Part shown: positions 26,661-38,980 of the stretch, piece after piece
Layout of the letters: each line of letters opens with the position of its first letter
Numbering within the stretch: position 1 is the first letter of the stretch
Assembly (NCBI RefSeq): GCF_000972845.2
Contig: NC_040032.1
Coordinates: forward strand, 11,010,334 to 11,074,333
Direction: 5' to 3'
Length of the DNA stretch: 64,000 nt
Origin: Larimichthys crocea
Lineage: Eukaryota; Chordata; Actinopteri; Sciaenidae
Position numbers and translations under genes: made by a program
Notes under the pieces: model-generated
What the model saw: only the letters and a program-made list of their open reading frames with translations
Database searches by the model: none
Told to the model about the DNA's origin: nothing

Positions 26661-28374
26661 GCTTGCTGTAAGCAGCTGGACCAAGTGCAAGGACCTATAT
26701 CTCTGTGATCTCCCACTCAGCTTGGTCCACTGAAGCAAATATAAAAGCCGGCGAAGCTGACAGCAGCAGAGCCAAGCCCAGAGCCACAGTGACCATTTGA
26801 AACGAGTGTCACAGCCACACATCTGACGTGTCCATGATAAAAAAGAAATTATGCTTACTGCTGGACTTCCATCAAACACTTGGCTTGAAAATGTTAATGA
26901 TTTTTCTGACTGATGACTCACAGCTGCAGTAGCGTGACTTATATTTACTGAATATATTCTAAGGTATGAGAAGCATTAGGTAAAGTATGTGGTGATGATG
27001 GATGGGATAAGACACTATGGTTGTCTACTGGGACGTGTTAAAATAACTATGCGAGGAAGAGTTGTAACAACGTGGGGATCTATAAATTGTTCCAAGTTAA
27101 ACCAGGGTCCATGTCCATGTGCAGGCTTGCAGACACAGAAGGAGAAAATGGATTTTGGGGGAATGCAGTCACAAATCCTGCTGGACTGCAGAGCGAGCAT
27201 CGTATGAGTGTAAATCCAGGGGATGAACATTCTGTCTGATCTCAGCAACAACCCTGCCCTGCTCTACAATCACCCTCCTGTGCAAAGAGGCTACAGCCGT
27301 CTCATCTTATCTCCGACTCTCCTGGCTCTCCTCCTCGTTCACCTTCCATCTCCCCACGCAATCTAACTGTACAAGACCAGGTCCAGCATTCAGGTGCTCT
27401 CGGAGGAGCTGTGTCGCCACTACCTGTGGCTGGGGATTTCCAAAGTCATTATCGAGGCATGGGGACTGTGTGGGTAGAACAGGCACAGAAGGAGGAGATA
27501 GTATATCTGGGTGTGGAGGAGGGATGTGAGCAGAAATGGTGCAATAGCTGGAGACATGCACCACAATTCTTTCAGACTCAGAAGATCGCTGGCTGAAAAA
27601 GAATCTTCAGTTTCAGTTTGATGCGATATGTGATCTCCATTTGCATTTTTAAGAGGTTCCGGTCAGGAAGAGGTGTTCGACTTCCACTTCTGCTTCTCGG
27701 ATTTCTGTATTTTCCTCCATAAAATAAGAGTCTCCTGTTACAGCAGGATTTAGCACTGTCAAACCAAATGAAAAACCAAGGCGACATTCAAAATACAGTG
27801 GAAAGCTAGATGTCAGACCTCAAATTATCTACAGGAAGTCGACAATCTTTAGACAAATCTTTATTAATTTCCCCGAAAAATTCTCCAAATAAACTAAAAA
27901 GGACTGAAACGCTGAAGAAACACACAAAGCTCATTTATATGATGTAATATACTCTTGAGTTCTTTTTATAAGGTCCATGGCCCTGTCACAAAGATTCATG
28001 TCTCAGATTTCATTCTAATTGGCTTAAAAAAAACAAAAAACATTCAGATTTCATCGAGCTTGATGCAACTTTGCGGACACCTCGAGCAGCCGGGTAGAAG
28101 ATGAAATTGAAAAAGAAATGGGGGGAAATAAGAGAGACTGTGGAAAGAAGGAAGGAAGAAATGGGGGGGAGGTGGAGAGTCTGCGCCAGCAGATGCAAAA
28201 CAAGTTCACGGCATGGTGAGAAATAAAGATTGTAAAAGAAAGACATATGAATAAAAAGCGTGTAAGGAAGTGTGCCTTCCACCTGAGGGGAGCCGAGAAA
28301 AATAACAAATGAGAAGCGGAGCCTGTTTGGAAGTCTGCGCTCTCGCTCCGTACAGTCACTGATCGATACCAATG

Positions 28375-28690
28375 GCTTCTCAATTTTGCCGTGCAATGAG
28401 TTCTCAATAAAAACGGTGAACGGGCATTACGCCCCCTCCCTCCTGTTACTGAATCCAATTCCACAGACAACTCCAGACTTGCCCATAATGGATTCTCTAT
28501 TTCATAGGCTTTGGCTTGTGTTCCTATGGCGCTTGGTTAATATTTCAGCCCGCTGTCTCTCTTCCCTGCACAGCCCACTTTGTTGTATTGATTTATTTGT
28601 GCATCCCCCCTACATACCACCTCTGTGGTGGGAAGACGATCTATTATGGAATTTAATACCTTTCAAAGAGCTCATTTTCTTCTTTTTTTC
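28375..28690. promoter_or_regulatory. Candidate conserved enhancer-like block
   Basis: Repeat-free DNA with CCCATAATGGATTCTC, GGTTAATATTTC, TTGATTTATTTGTGC and ATTATGGAATTTAATACC. The 104-codon plus-strand frame here is judged incidental. Confidence 0.25.
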
Positions 28691-30884
28691 TAGCAGATGA
28701 TTGGGGATACAGTATGTTCTGGGCTTGATAGGAATGGTCAGAGGAGGTGATGTCATTTATCAGGCGTTATCCTCCGACTAACAAACAGGAAGTGCCTCGT
28801 TTGGCTGCTGGTTGAAATGCATCCTTCAAACCGCACGCACAGATATGAACCGCATTCGTAGGAGTTAAATTAGAGGCTGTAACACTGAGAAGGAGGACTT
28901 TCCTGCGTGTTTGAGGGGAGGAAGCGGCGTAGGAAAAAAGGATGCTCCGTGGACAGATGTGGACGAGGAAGCCTGAACCCAGGACACACAGCCGAGGTCC
29001 TTCCTGTATCCTGCATCCTACGCCGAACACCTGGTCAGTTCATTACAATTATCATTTTCCTCCGACACAGTGACTCTCAACATTGTTGAAGACGAGGGGA
29101 TGCGCTTGTGAAATTAGAGTCAGATGGAAACAAGAGAGAGACAATCTGTTAATGAACCATAAATTACACCAGTGAATCTGTCTGCACTGTATGTTTCAGT
29201 GCAACAAGCTGGTGAATTGTTAGAGAACTGCAGATAAACAAAGTTAATGGAAAGTCAATATGTAGCATAACGAAGGCAGATGCTTCCCTGCACGTGCATC
29301 ACATGATACAATCAAGGACGTGCCATCACAGCAAGCTCGGCGTAGAAATTGTTATTTTTTGTGATTTAGCACCTCCTGGCTCAGAGTGCAAACCACTGTG
29401 ATAAATATGGACAGCATCAGCATTAGCCCGCACCACAGGCCGGAAAGAAAAACCCTCCTCTTCCTCCTTGTGTTACAAACACTAACACTCCCACTGAGCT
29501 CACAGTCCAGGCAACCCAGCAAACAAAACTCACTTAGCAGCTCGACCTGTTGCACTATTTCACTGTTAGCTGACTTGATTGGTTCAACGGGAAGAAAGCG
29601 AAACGTGGAGGAAATGAAACCATGCTGACACTGTATATCAGACAAAAAGCTGAATCAAAGCAGTTTGGGACGCACCACGAAAACATGCAGACAGACATCT
29701 GCAACAGGTACAGTATACTAAGAAATTTATTAAAGGCTGCAGATGTGGATTGAACGGTCAGCTGTCTTTAGTGTTGTGTTCATATTAAAATCTTCTCCTG
29801 ACTAAAAAACATTTTAGTTTAGATGACAATGCCCTCTCATAAAGATACAGGGAGTCACTGAATGGTTTAATGAGTATCAAGTGAAGTGAATCATGCGATA
29901 TGGCTTTCGCATTCACCGCATGTCAACCAAAATGAGCAGCTACAGGAGATTTTTGTTGCACGGTGTTTTCCACCACCGTCATCGACAAACACCAAATTCT
30001 TCAATTATCTTTTGTTCATCCGTAATGACGAGCAGCGGCACTGAAGTGTGTGCGTGTTGGATGACAAAGCCAAAAATAAGCACAGCGTTGAGTTTATATA
30101 ATCTGTTCTGATTCATAGGATGCATTCTTCTTTAATGGACAGCAAGAGGAGACAGAGACAGAGATGACTGACAGTCACAGAATCACAGGTTTGGGTCTGT
30201 CAGCATTGTGTTTGAGCCAGTAAAAGCAAGATTTTAAGAAGTGACTGATTGGAATAATCTAATTGCACAAAAGGAAACTCCGGGTTTGTCACAACTATTG
30301 CAAAAGAACTAATCAAATTACAGAGTCTCGAAAACCTGTCTGAAGAGACGCTGATAAATAGATTTACAATTAGGACAATTCAATTGTAAAATCATAGACC
30401 ATACAATGATTCCCCTCGTCTCGACATAATGGTTGATGACGGCTGTGCGTGATAATTGCATTCTGCAAATTACAGTCTTTATAAATTAACTTACAATAGA
30501 TTGTTTAAGTGCGTGCTGTATAGATTTTGTAGTCAAACTAGAAGTAATCGGACAGTGAGCACAAACCGGTGGATTTCATTTACTTTCGTATCTGATTGCA
30601 AATTCCAGCAGAGAACAAAAAACTAGAATAACTCCATGCAGGGTATCTGCAGTACTGCTGTTGATACACACTGTATCTCCTCAGAGCTAATCCATGATTG
30701 AGATGCTTTATTTAACTGACAGTCAATAGTGAGTCTACAGGTCTTGGAGGTCATTCCGGGACTGCTTTGTAACATATACTTATCAATGATGATTAAGTTT
30801 AATAAACAAGAAGGAAGAAAAGACATGTTGTGTTCATGCACAAACTTTGAAAATTAACTTCATAGAAGAATACTGGTGAGATTT

Positions 30885-31245
30885 TAGAGAGATGTTCCTG
30901 TTCATTACATGCCAGTGAATCGAGACCGAGAGAAGACCAAGACTTTGAAGGATCAGGACAAAGACTAAGACCAGAGCGTGTAGAGTTGAAGATATTTCTA
31001 ATTAGAAATGTTAGTCAAGGAATGCAACAGTCAAGGAAATAGGAAACATTGGTGATATCCCCACAGACGTGCTCTTGACCTGTCTTAAAATAAAGTCCGG
31101 AGAAAGTGGCGTTGATTCCAAGAAGAGAACGAGACCTTCAAAAAGACTCGACCAAGACTGATCTTGAGTACTGCAGCACTGATGCACGCCATGCTGCGTT
31201 GTGACGTATTGATTATTTGTTTTCAATACAATCTTTACAATGTCA
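30885..31245. repeat. Degraded interspersed repeat
   Basis: The block has GAGACCGAGAGAAGACCAAG, CAAAGACTAAGACCAGAGCG and, later, GACCAAGACTGATCTTGAGT followed by ACTGCAGCACTGATG. This 'gaccaagac ... gtactacagcactg' layout is familiar from fish repeats. Ends are not defined and nothing codes. Confidence 0.5.
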
Positions 31246-32403
31246 AAACCATCCTGCAATGAACAGCAACCACAGCTAACAAAGATGCATGTTTCAATAT
31301 GGTGATTTCCTGTCTTTTGTCACTTCCTGCAGCTGTCAGGTGATTGACACCAAGCAGTAACGCATTAACTCAGACACCATTAGATAATGATGCAACTGTG
31401 ACCAAATAACGGTCTCGTGACACCATGACTAAGCTGCCGCTCACCGAGAAGACTGAATGTTGGCAAATGTTTTCCTCGGCAGAGAGTTAAATGAGCCCTG
31501 ATGTTTGCAACTATGCTGAGACACCGGAAGGAACGGAGGAAGAGGAATGGGTAGCAGATGTTAAGCAATACCTGCAGTGTGTTGTTAATAAACACGAAGC
31601 CCTTTTCTAAAATCGATCACGAGCTCGAGGCTGGCTCCTAACTCCTACATTAGTACCCTAAAAAAAAAATCTGCATTTCTGATTGATTTCTCTAATCACT
31701 CTATTCTTGTGTGGAAATCTGGCCCAAGTACAAGTGCACGCCTCGTGTCCACAGTGCAGCAGGCATAAATCACGCCCCATCGGCAGCAGCATATATCAGA
31801 ACTATATTGCTTGGGCATCGATCGCCTCTCAGACAAGATTGTGATGAGGATTGTGGGAAGGTGGAAGAATGAATTTCACCCTTCAAGCATCTCGACTCGA
31901 TATCCCAAACTAACCAGGCATTGAGGGCAGGGAAGGGGGGAATTTTCCCTTTCTGCTATACTGTGTTACTGTCTCACAGTCAACTGGAGATGATGGTGGT
32001 ACATATATGTTTTAAGCCTGTTCTCCAAAGATGTTGTAATTATTTGTTATGAACACCAGAGTGTAATAATTGAATATCCTGGTAAACTGACTAAAGCAAA
32101 TGACAAATATTCTAATTAAAACAGGAATAAACATGGGACATGACTGTAAGATAAAAGGCGTTTTTGGCTCCAGCAGCTCCTTTCATCTGCTGAGCAAAGA
32201 AACCCATTGTGGTTTGGGAGGCTCACATTTAAAAGAGACACAGCAGCGTCCTGCTAAAATAAGAAAATAAGACTATTGTGGTCAAAGTCTGAAGAGTCTC
32301 TCTGGGTTTACATTCAAACATCTGAGCTGGAGAGCTGAACCAAAGGGACACGAGACGGGCCCAAAAGCACAAAACTCCATTTAACACACACATACCGATT
32401 CGA

Positions 32404-32405
<2 letters not shown>

Positions 32406-32435
<30 letters not shown>
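32406..32435. repeat. CA microsatellite
   Basis: About 15 perfect units. Confidence 0.95.
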
Positions 32436-32437
<2 letters not shown>

Positions 32438-33404
32438 ACGCTAAACCGAAGAGGTACACTTGCACATTCTCACACACAGACAGCGGATTTCAGATCAATA
32501 CGGGAGGAAAATCGATGGACGTTGGGGGCTGGGAAGGCAAAATCGCTCATGGCAAAGATATATTTAGAAAGGTAAAAGAACTGCAAGCGCGGAGAAGAGA
32601 GTAGGAGGAAAATTAAAGAGGAGAAAAAAAAGGGGGAGGAAGAGGAGAGATTCTGTGGAGTTAATTGATTTAAGTGAGGTTGAGGATGGGGACGCCGCTG
32701 GAATGCACCCAGTCTCCCCGAGGTGCTCATTGATGCCAGATGCTGCTCACCTATAGCAATTACCTGCACATCTGATCTCCGGGTCCCACGTTACCCACAT
32801 AAACCATGTGCAGGCTCTCGCAAGCCAACAAACTGCCAGTTCTCTCGCATCTCCTATATTCACTCGTACGCCTCCTGAAGAAAGTTCTTAAGCGCTTACG
32901 ATCAATTCAAACACACAGCTGTTCAGTTTCTCCTCCGATTCTATAGGCTGGAGCATTGTTTGGGAAGTTTTTTGGGGGGGAGTTTTCAGTGGTGTCTCCG
33001 GTGGCATACTGTATGAACATATGGTGTGTTGATCCGCCTTCTATCTTTGTGCTCTTTAGTTCTGAGTTGCAAACATGGGATTTAGCGTGAGTTCACACGG
33101 GATCGGGTGTTGTGGAAAGATGTAGCAGGGTTGTCCGGTGATGGGGAGCTGAGGTGGGTTGCTGTGGGCGTGTAAATTGCAAGTAGGACTCAGATTTAGA
33201 AGCTGGGTACATGAAACAAACAAAGTCAGAACACACACACACACACAGGTAGATTATCAGAGTTTAGTCCATGAGTCCACCTGGATAGTCTCAGCTTCAG
33301 AGACATTTGACCGATCAGAGTGTCTGATTGGCTTGCGGAGCGTGGCGTTGGGATCCATTTTCCCAAAAGTTGGATCTGGATCAACCTCTCTCCCACATGC
33401 TGGC

Positions 33405-33485
33405 ATGTTTTATGCCTGTGTTGTAGACTTTCCGGTCCGGAAATGGACTAGCCTCCATTGAAATGAATGGAAAAACCTCTGTTTT
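33405..33485. repeat. Short repeat-like segment
   Basis: ACTTTCCGGTCCGGAAATGG and CTCCATTGAAATGAATGGAA are phrases I associate with dispersed fish repeats. TCCGGTCCGGA is also a near-palindrome. Ends and class unknown. Confidence 0.3.
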
Positions 33486-34119
33486 TGCTGGAACGCCTGA
33501 TTCTGTTTGAATCTTTTTACTATTTCTTCTCCATTATTTGATAATAAGTAGAACTTGAACTCAAAATGTCAAGGCAAACTGTTTTATTTTTAATTACAGA
33601 CTCTGAGTGAGTAAACATCTGTATAAATCAGTGAGAATGACTAAAAGATTACACAGACATTCACACGCTCAAGGCCAGAGGCGAATTTGTTTTTCCGTTC
33701 AAACTGCCTGCTATTGTGCTTTGTCCTTTACTTAATTTAGGCTTTGCATAAAACATAAAAGCACCTACTGTTGAGGCCACATGCATATACATTTATACTT
33801 TCCACAAGGAAAGGACAGTGGACCCGCCCACACACAAACAGCATATCCACAAGAGATGGAGAGGGGGCGTGTCAGCGTGCCAGGGAGAGTGATGGATGAA
33901 GGTATGTCTGAGGGCGGGGCGGGCCAACAGTTTCAAATCAGTGACGCCCACTCACCTGCCATAGTTCCCCAACAAAACCCACCAAACAACAGGAAAGTAG
34001 CATTTGATATGTAGCGAGCGGACAATGCATACGGTGAAGCCGTAAAATGTTTATGAGAGAGGGTTCAGAGAAAAAAACAAAGCTGTGAGACAACAGCTCA
34101 AGTGCATAAATCTGAGGTC

Positions 34120-35045
34120 ACATTCCAGAATGTTTGGTACATTAACATGTAAAACTATGAAATAGCAATATTTTCTGATACTGCAAAGGAGCCACCGTTT
34201 GCCTCGACGACAGCTTTGTACACTCTCAATCAGCTTCATCAGGGAGTCACCTGGAATCAATTAACAGGTGTGCCTTGTCAAAGGTTAATCAATGAAAGTC
34301 AGAGTGTTGGCAAGAACTTTAAGAAAAGCTGGAAATCTTTAAGACCTTTAAATATGAGAGAAGATAAGTTCATTACAGTTATCAGCCTCTGAAAATGCCA
34401 CTTAATTGCACATCAGATTAGAGGCCCACATAAATGCTTCACAGAGTTCAAGTAGCAGACACATCTCTACATCAGCTGTTCAGAGGAGACTGCATGAATC
34501 AGGCCTTTGTGGTCAAATTGATGCAAAAAAAAAAAGAGAGAGAGACCAGCAAGAAGAAGAAGAATTGCTCTAGGTTAGACGAGGTGAATGGATGGTATCT
34601 GCATGTGTGGTTCCCACTGCAAGAAGATGGAGAAGCTGTGATAGTGTGGGGGTGTAGTGCTGGACATAATGGCAAAATTCAAAACGAGCACGGTTGCCAT
34701 AGTATCCTGCAGCCAAAATCCCATCTGGTTTGAGCTTAGCGGGATCATTATTTGTTTTTCAAAAGGACAATGACCAGAACACACGGTTCGATTTTAAGGG
34801 TTCTTTGACCAACCAGGAGAGTGACGGAGTGCTGTCCTCCACGGACATCCAACCTGAACCCAGAAGAGATGCTTCAGGATGAGTTGGAGCACAGACTGAA
34901 GGAAAAGCTGCCAGTAAGTGCTCAGCATGTATGAGATCTCCTTTTAACACTGTTGGAAAACCATTCAAGGTGACTACCTCATGAAGCTGATCGAAAGGAT
35001 GCCGTCGTCAAAGCGATGTAAATATAAAACATATCTTGCTTTTAG
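34120..35045 (+). mobile_element. Decayed Tc1-like DNA transposon
   Basis: This roughly 0.9-kb stretch reads as a broken copy of a Tc1/mariner element common in fish. The order matches that family. A 5' non-coding part (near 34200-34285) contains GGAGTCACCTGGAATCAATT and ACAGGTGTGCCTTGTCAAAG. Transposase-derived sequence follows from about 34365 (AAATGCTTCACAGAGTTCAAG), then CTGTTCAGAGGAGACTGCATG and, in frame, a VIVWGCSAG block (34640-34665) like the catalytic-core region of Tc1 transposases. Later parts match the QQDNDP-type and DELEHR-type regions near 34765 and 34880. The frame is broken by stops, frameshifts, an A-run with a GA-run near 34527-34545 and deletions, including part of the middle domain. 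It cannot make a functional transposase. The terminal repeats are too worn to place the ends exactly. Confidence 0.9.
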
Positions 35046-35049
35046 GGGA

Positions 35050-36255
35050 AGAAGAAAAACCATTGAAGAATGTGTTTCCAAACATTTGATGTACTGAATA
35101 TCTTCTGTGGGATTTGATGACAACACCAGTAAAGATCCATATCACCCCCTGGTGGTTAAATGTGAACACAGCACTATCTGAAGCTACAACACCTGTTATC
35201 ATTCCCCATCAAAATCTGAAGAGCATCACATGTACGTTATATTTATGTGTTTTTACAATGGGTGATGAGGTTTTATCATGTCAGTAAGAGAAATTACTTG
35301 TACACAAACTATCGGCAGATCTGTATTACAATGACATAATATGAGAACATTAGGAACATTTTCAATGCTGCATTGGATAAAATGTTAATCCTCAAAAGTA
35401 CATTTACCTACAAGTACTTCACTACAGTCTGAAGAGGTGTATTACCACAACTGCACAAGCCAATTCATAGAGCCATTACTAGAACCTTGAGCACAACCAT
35501 CTGTTTGCATGCCTCGCTCCTTGTGTAGTGGTGTTTGGAATAAACCTGCATTATTACATTTTATTAATGTCCCAGTGAAGACCTGGACTAGACCTCCACA
35601 TCAGAAGCTCCAATTACTGAGCAGCACTGTGACGTGTTGCTGACATCTGGTGTTTTAACACAGGCATTACACTGACAGGACGATTGGGTTTGGTGGTATC
35701 CCCATGGGAATTCACCAAGGGCCTTTTCCTTTCTGCTTCTTCTGTCTTCATGAATGAACCCTGCAGCTGTCAAAGCTCCTCATCATCAGTCATAACGTAT
35801 GAAGACGAATATTGAAACAATTAGTGAAGGGTTAAATAGTTAAGAAGCTTTCATGGCGGGGATGAATAGGTTTGAGTTCAGGTATATTCTGGGAGATCTT
35901 TATAGTCTGAGGCTGAGCTTTACCCATCAGACCACCAGAGGGAAGCACAGATCTACACAGCCAGCACAGTGTGTGAGGCAGCATTAACATGTGAATGATG
36001 TTTTCAGGCTGTATGCCACACAATAGTCCAAACCTGATTTTGATTTGTCATGTTTTTTGCAGTTAGTCACGCAGAATACAAACATCTGATATCTGCAGCT
36101 TTAAAGCTTGCTTTCATAAGATGGCCTACATCTAATAATGTTCCACTATTGTGTTATATTACTGCCTCATGCTAATTTTAGTTCCATCATTTCAGTACAC
36201 TTCCACATATTTAAATAATATTAATAAATATTTATTTAAATTCAAGAGCTTGTTC
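35050..36255. other. Non-coding, no gene seen
   Basis: Follows the Tc1 relic. An AT-rich TTTAAATAATATTAATAAAT stretch lies near 36211. Confidence 0.5.
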
Positions 36256-36257
36256 TT

Positions 36258-36500
36258 ATGCTGCTGTTCTGTCTGCCTTATATGAGACCACCTCAGAACG
36301 TCAGGGTCTCCTGCGATCCACTGGAGGTCGCCCTTGTTCTTACATATCTATCTGCAGCTACAGTATCCTTTACTGGTTTCAATGGTGCCAGTACATTACA
36401 TGGTTTCTCTGGACTTTTTACTTCACCCGTGGCATCAGTTCAAAGACTGAGGAAAAGCAGAGTGACCAAAAACATCAAGAATATCTTTTATCCTCTTCAC
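36258..36500 (+). pseudogene. Possible class II cytokine-receptor-like relic
   Basis: An open frame of 126 codons starts LLFCLPYMRPPQNVRVSCD and continues PLEVALVLTYLSAATVSF. The opening resembles fish class II cytokine receptors: a short hydrophobic leader, then a Pro-Pro-Gln-Asn-Val start to a fibronectin-like domain ('PQNVxVSCxNLxVxxxW'). The expected tryptophan after the first strand is absent (LVLTYL instead). Similarity fades after about residue 40, and the leader and domain sit on one stretch without an intron. If real, it is a dead or partial copy. It may equally be a chance frame. Confidence 0.2.
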
Positions 36501-36732
36501 CTCTACCACAATAATCTAAGAGATAATTATTCTCATATTCCATTGCACAAATTAAATACAAGTTATCCACTTTGGACAGCCTGCAGGAGCCAAAAAAAAA
36601 AAGAAAAAAGGATGTGTTGTCTCTCAAAATCAGATTAGTGCTGTTCCTTTGATGAAGCTCTGTCAGCGGCAGCCTTTGCCCCCTGACATTTGCTTTTATG
36701 TGCGAGTGCCAGCTCTTTCAAATGCAAAGCTG

Positions 36733-36753
36733 GAGAGAGAGAGAGAGAGAGAG
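36733..36753. repeat. GA microsatellite
   Basis: About ten GA units between GCAAAGCTG and GGGTATGAAAG. Confidence 0.95.
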
Positions 36754-37247
36754 GGTATGAAAGAGCACATCGAGGGATGAGAGGCACACCCTGTCCCCTG
36801 CCACCTCCCTCGCACTCCCTTTGTCGATCGTCTCTCCTACCAGGTTAGGGAGGTGGCTGCTAATTTGCAGAGTAAATGCTGTGGCATGCATCCTAATTGC
36901 TCTTCCCCTGGAGGAGGCGCTCTGGAGAGTCAGCGACGTGACTCCCGTGCAGGGAGAATGTTTCTGCTCCTAACTATTTTCTCCTCTTTTTTTCCTCACA
37001 TTGCAAAAACTTGGAATCTAGCACTGTGGCAGCGTGTGTCAATACAAACAAAGAATCAGCTTGGTTCGTGTGAGCAGCATGGATGTTATCAAGTGTCTGA
37101 ATGAAGCTGTGGAAACATGGAAAGTGTTTTGGATTTGAGGCCCCTTGGTCCATTCTCAAATATAATATGGAGGGAACTAGTGAAACAAATGAATATTTTA
37201 TCCAATCAAATAAAACTCTGTTGTGACGTAAGAAAGGAAATATATTA

Positions 37248-37526
37248 AAAGGTCCAGTGTGTAAAATTTAGTTGCATCTAGTGGTCTAAACATCACCCTC
37301 ACCTCTTAGTGTAAAGGAGAAACAAACTTTTTAAGGGCCTTGTCTGGAGTTAATATTTAGTTTAGACTATAGGAACCTCCATGAAAGAGGACCAGCTCCC
37401 ACTGTAGATAGAAAAGGATCATTTTAAAGTAACAAAAACAAATGATTATATATTATATTATAAATTATATTCCATGTCTGCCTTATTCTGAAAATAAAGG
37501 CCACAAATCTTACACACTGGACCTTT
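37248..37526. mobile_element. 279-bp MITE with TTA target duplication
   Basis: The left end AAAGGTCCAGTGTGTAAAAT is mirrored at the right end (ATCTTACACACTGGACCTTT) with one mismatch over about 20 bases. TTA flanks both ends (37245-37247 and 37527-37529), as left by PIF/Harbinger-type transposases. The interior is non-coding and AT-rich. The same terminal sequence is common in percomorph fish genomes as a non-autonomous element. Both ends and the target duplication are preserved, so this is an intact miniature element rather than a fragment. Confidence 0.9.
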
Positions 37527-38492
37527 TTAAAAGAGAAAAATCTAACAAATTATTGACTCTGAATTCATTTGCTTTTCTCTTTTGTCAAAATTTGCAATTC
37601 TGTTTCATGTTTTGTTTTGAAACACCTTGACAATCACACATGAACATTACTATATAATATAGTTTTATCCCATGCTGTCGCCTGCAGCGAGGGTGCTGTT
37701 TCAACAGTTAATTTCCAAATACTCTCTGTCTCCAAAGGGCCTTACAGTTTGTGTTGCAGATAAATCCACGATAAAAATGATTTATTCTGCAGCAAACGTC
37801 AACAAATAACTGAAGAACTGATGCTGCCCCCGTGAGGCTTCACTTCAATACAGAGTCGAAGCAGGCGTCCCTACATTTTCAAACTCAGTAAATATTTAAA
37901 TGGAACAAACGCTCTCTTTGTTCTCCTACAGGAGGCCAGACATCAGTTGTGCTCATCAGAAGTGACGTCACACTGCACTGACTCACGGCCCACGTTGTTC
38001 TTTCCCACCTTTTACAAAGCGGCTCGTTCCTTTGTGTCAAGGTGAACACAGCTGTGGAACAAGGTCAGATGATGTGATACCAGGCGATGATATCATCCCT
38101 GACAGGTCTGCAGGATACAAATGCCCAAAATTGGTGAGGTCAGCCTCACCCTGCGTGTCTTATTCTGCTGTTCTCACCTGTTTTCATAGATGGTGTTTAT
38201 AAAGAAATATGCTCCGACCTGTCCCTGTCCAAAATGTCAGAAAGTAAATGATGATACATGCATATTTTAGGCCGTGGAGCTGTTGAAATGAAGTCAGAAG
38301 TTTATGCATTTTGGTCATTGACCTTTGTTAAAACTTCCTCGCAGCTGTTTATTTTAAAAGTATGATCTCACACCAACATGTGAGTAACACAGAGTTGTAA
38401 GTCAAGCTGTAAGTCATCGTTTTGAGTCACCGGTATTGATTTATAGTGTGCTAGGCCTCTCCCTGAATATGTAGTATAAGTCCTTTACCATG

Positions 38493-38980
38493 TATTAGAT
38501 TAGATTAGATATACTTTATTCATCCCACCACAGGGAAATTCACTTGTAACAGCAGCAAGATATAGAAACAAAAGTAGAAGAGGCCAAGACAAAAAAGACA
38601 CAATAAACAGACAGAAATGAAACAGACAGAAATATCTAAACTACACAATAACCACGAAAAAGTAATCAACCTTCAAAAACAGACAAGTACTAAGGATAAA
38701 AGTGGCATGATATATAAAGAGTATTGTAGTGTAAAGTAACCATAGTGTAAAGAAAGTGACCATAATATAAATAATTGTATTATTGCACGAGTAGTAACTA
38801 TAATATAAATGGCATTACAAAAATAAGTGACCACAATATAAATAAGAACTGCAAGGTATAAGTGAAATAAAATGGAATAAAATAGAAACAAAAATTGCAA
38901 TGAACATGAACAGGAGACTACAACAATCAGGTGGTGCAGGTGTTGTACAATCTGACAGCAGCAGGGATTACAACTTCCCA
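38493..38980 (-). mobile_element. Non-LTR retrotransposon 3' end
   Basis: On the minus strand the segment ends TGGGATGAATAAAGTATATC followed by (TCTAA)3, a classic LINE tail of fish. Upstream, GGAAGTTGTAATCCCTGCTG and a decayed C-terminal-like reading frame (minus, 38673-38981; CCCQIVQHLHHL) may be the end of the second open frame, but the frame cannot be verified. It is 5' truncated, as usual for LINE copies. The clade is not determined. Confidence 0.6.

Larger units (their letters stand above)
26240..30880. other. Non-coding, no gene seen
   Basis: Includes a purine-rich strand at 28090-28180. Two overlapping minus-strand frames there (128 and 139 codons) are products of biased composition. 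A 97-codon minus frame at 29352-29645 has one hydrophobic stretch but no splice or start support. Confidence 0.5.
31250..34115. other. Non-coding, no gene seen
   Basis: Unique DNA with the CA tract at 32406, a purine-rich strand at 32575-32655 and the short repeat at 33405. Confidence 0.5.

Noticed and set aside
28010..28470. Two overlapping minus-strand frames of 128 and 139 codons
   Set aside because: Both come from a purine-rich plus strand that lacks stops when read in reverse. Two frames cannot both be genes and neither has splice or domain support.
29352..29645. Minus-strand frame with a hydrophobic stretch
   Set aside because: The hydrophobic stretch looks like a membrane helix but codons are not biased and no exon signals bracket it.
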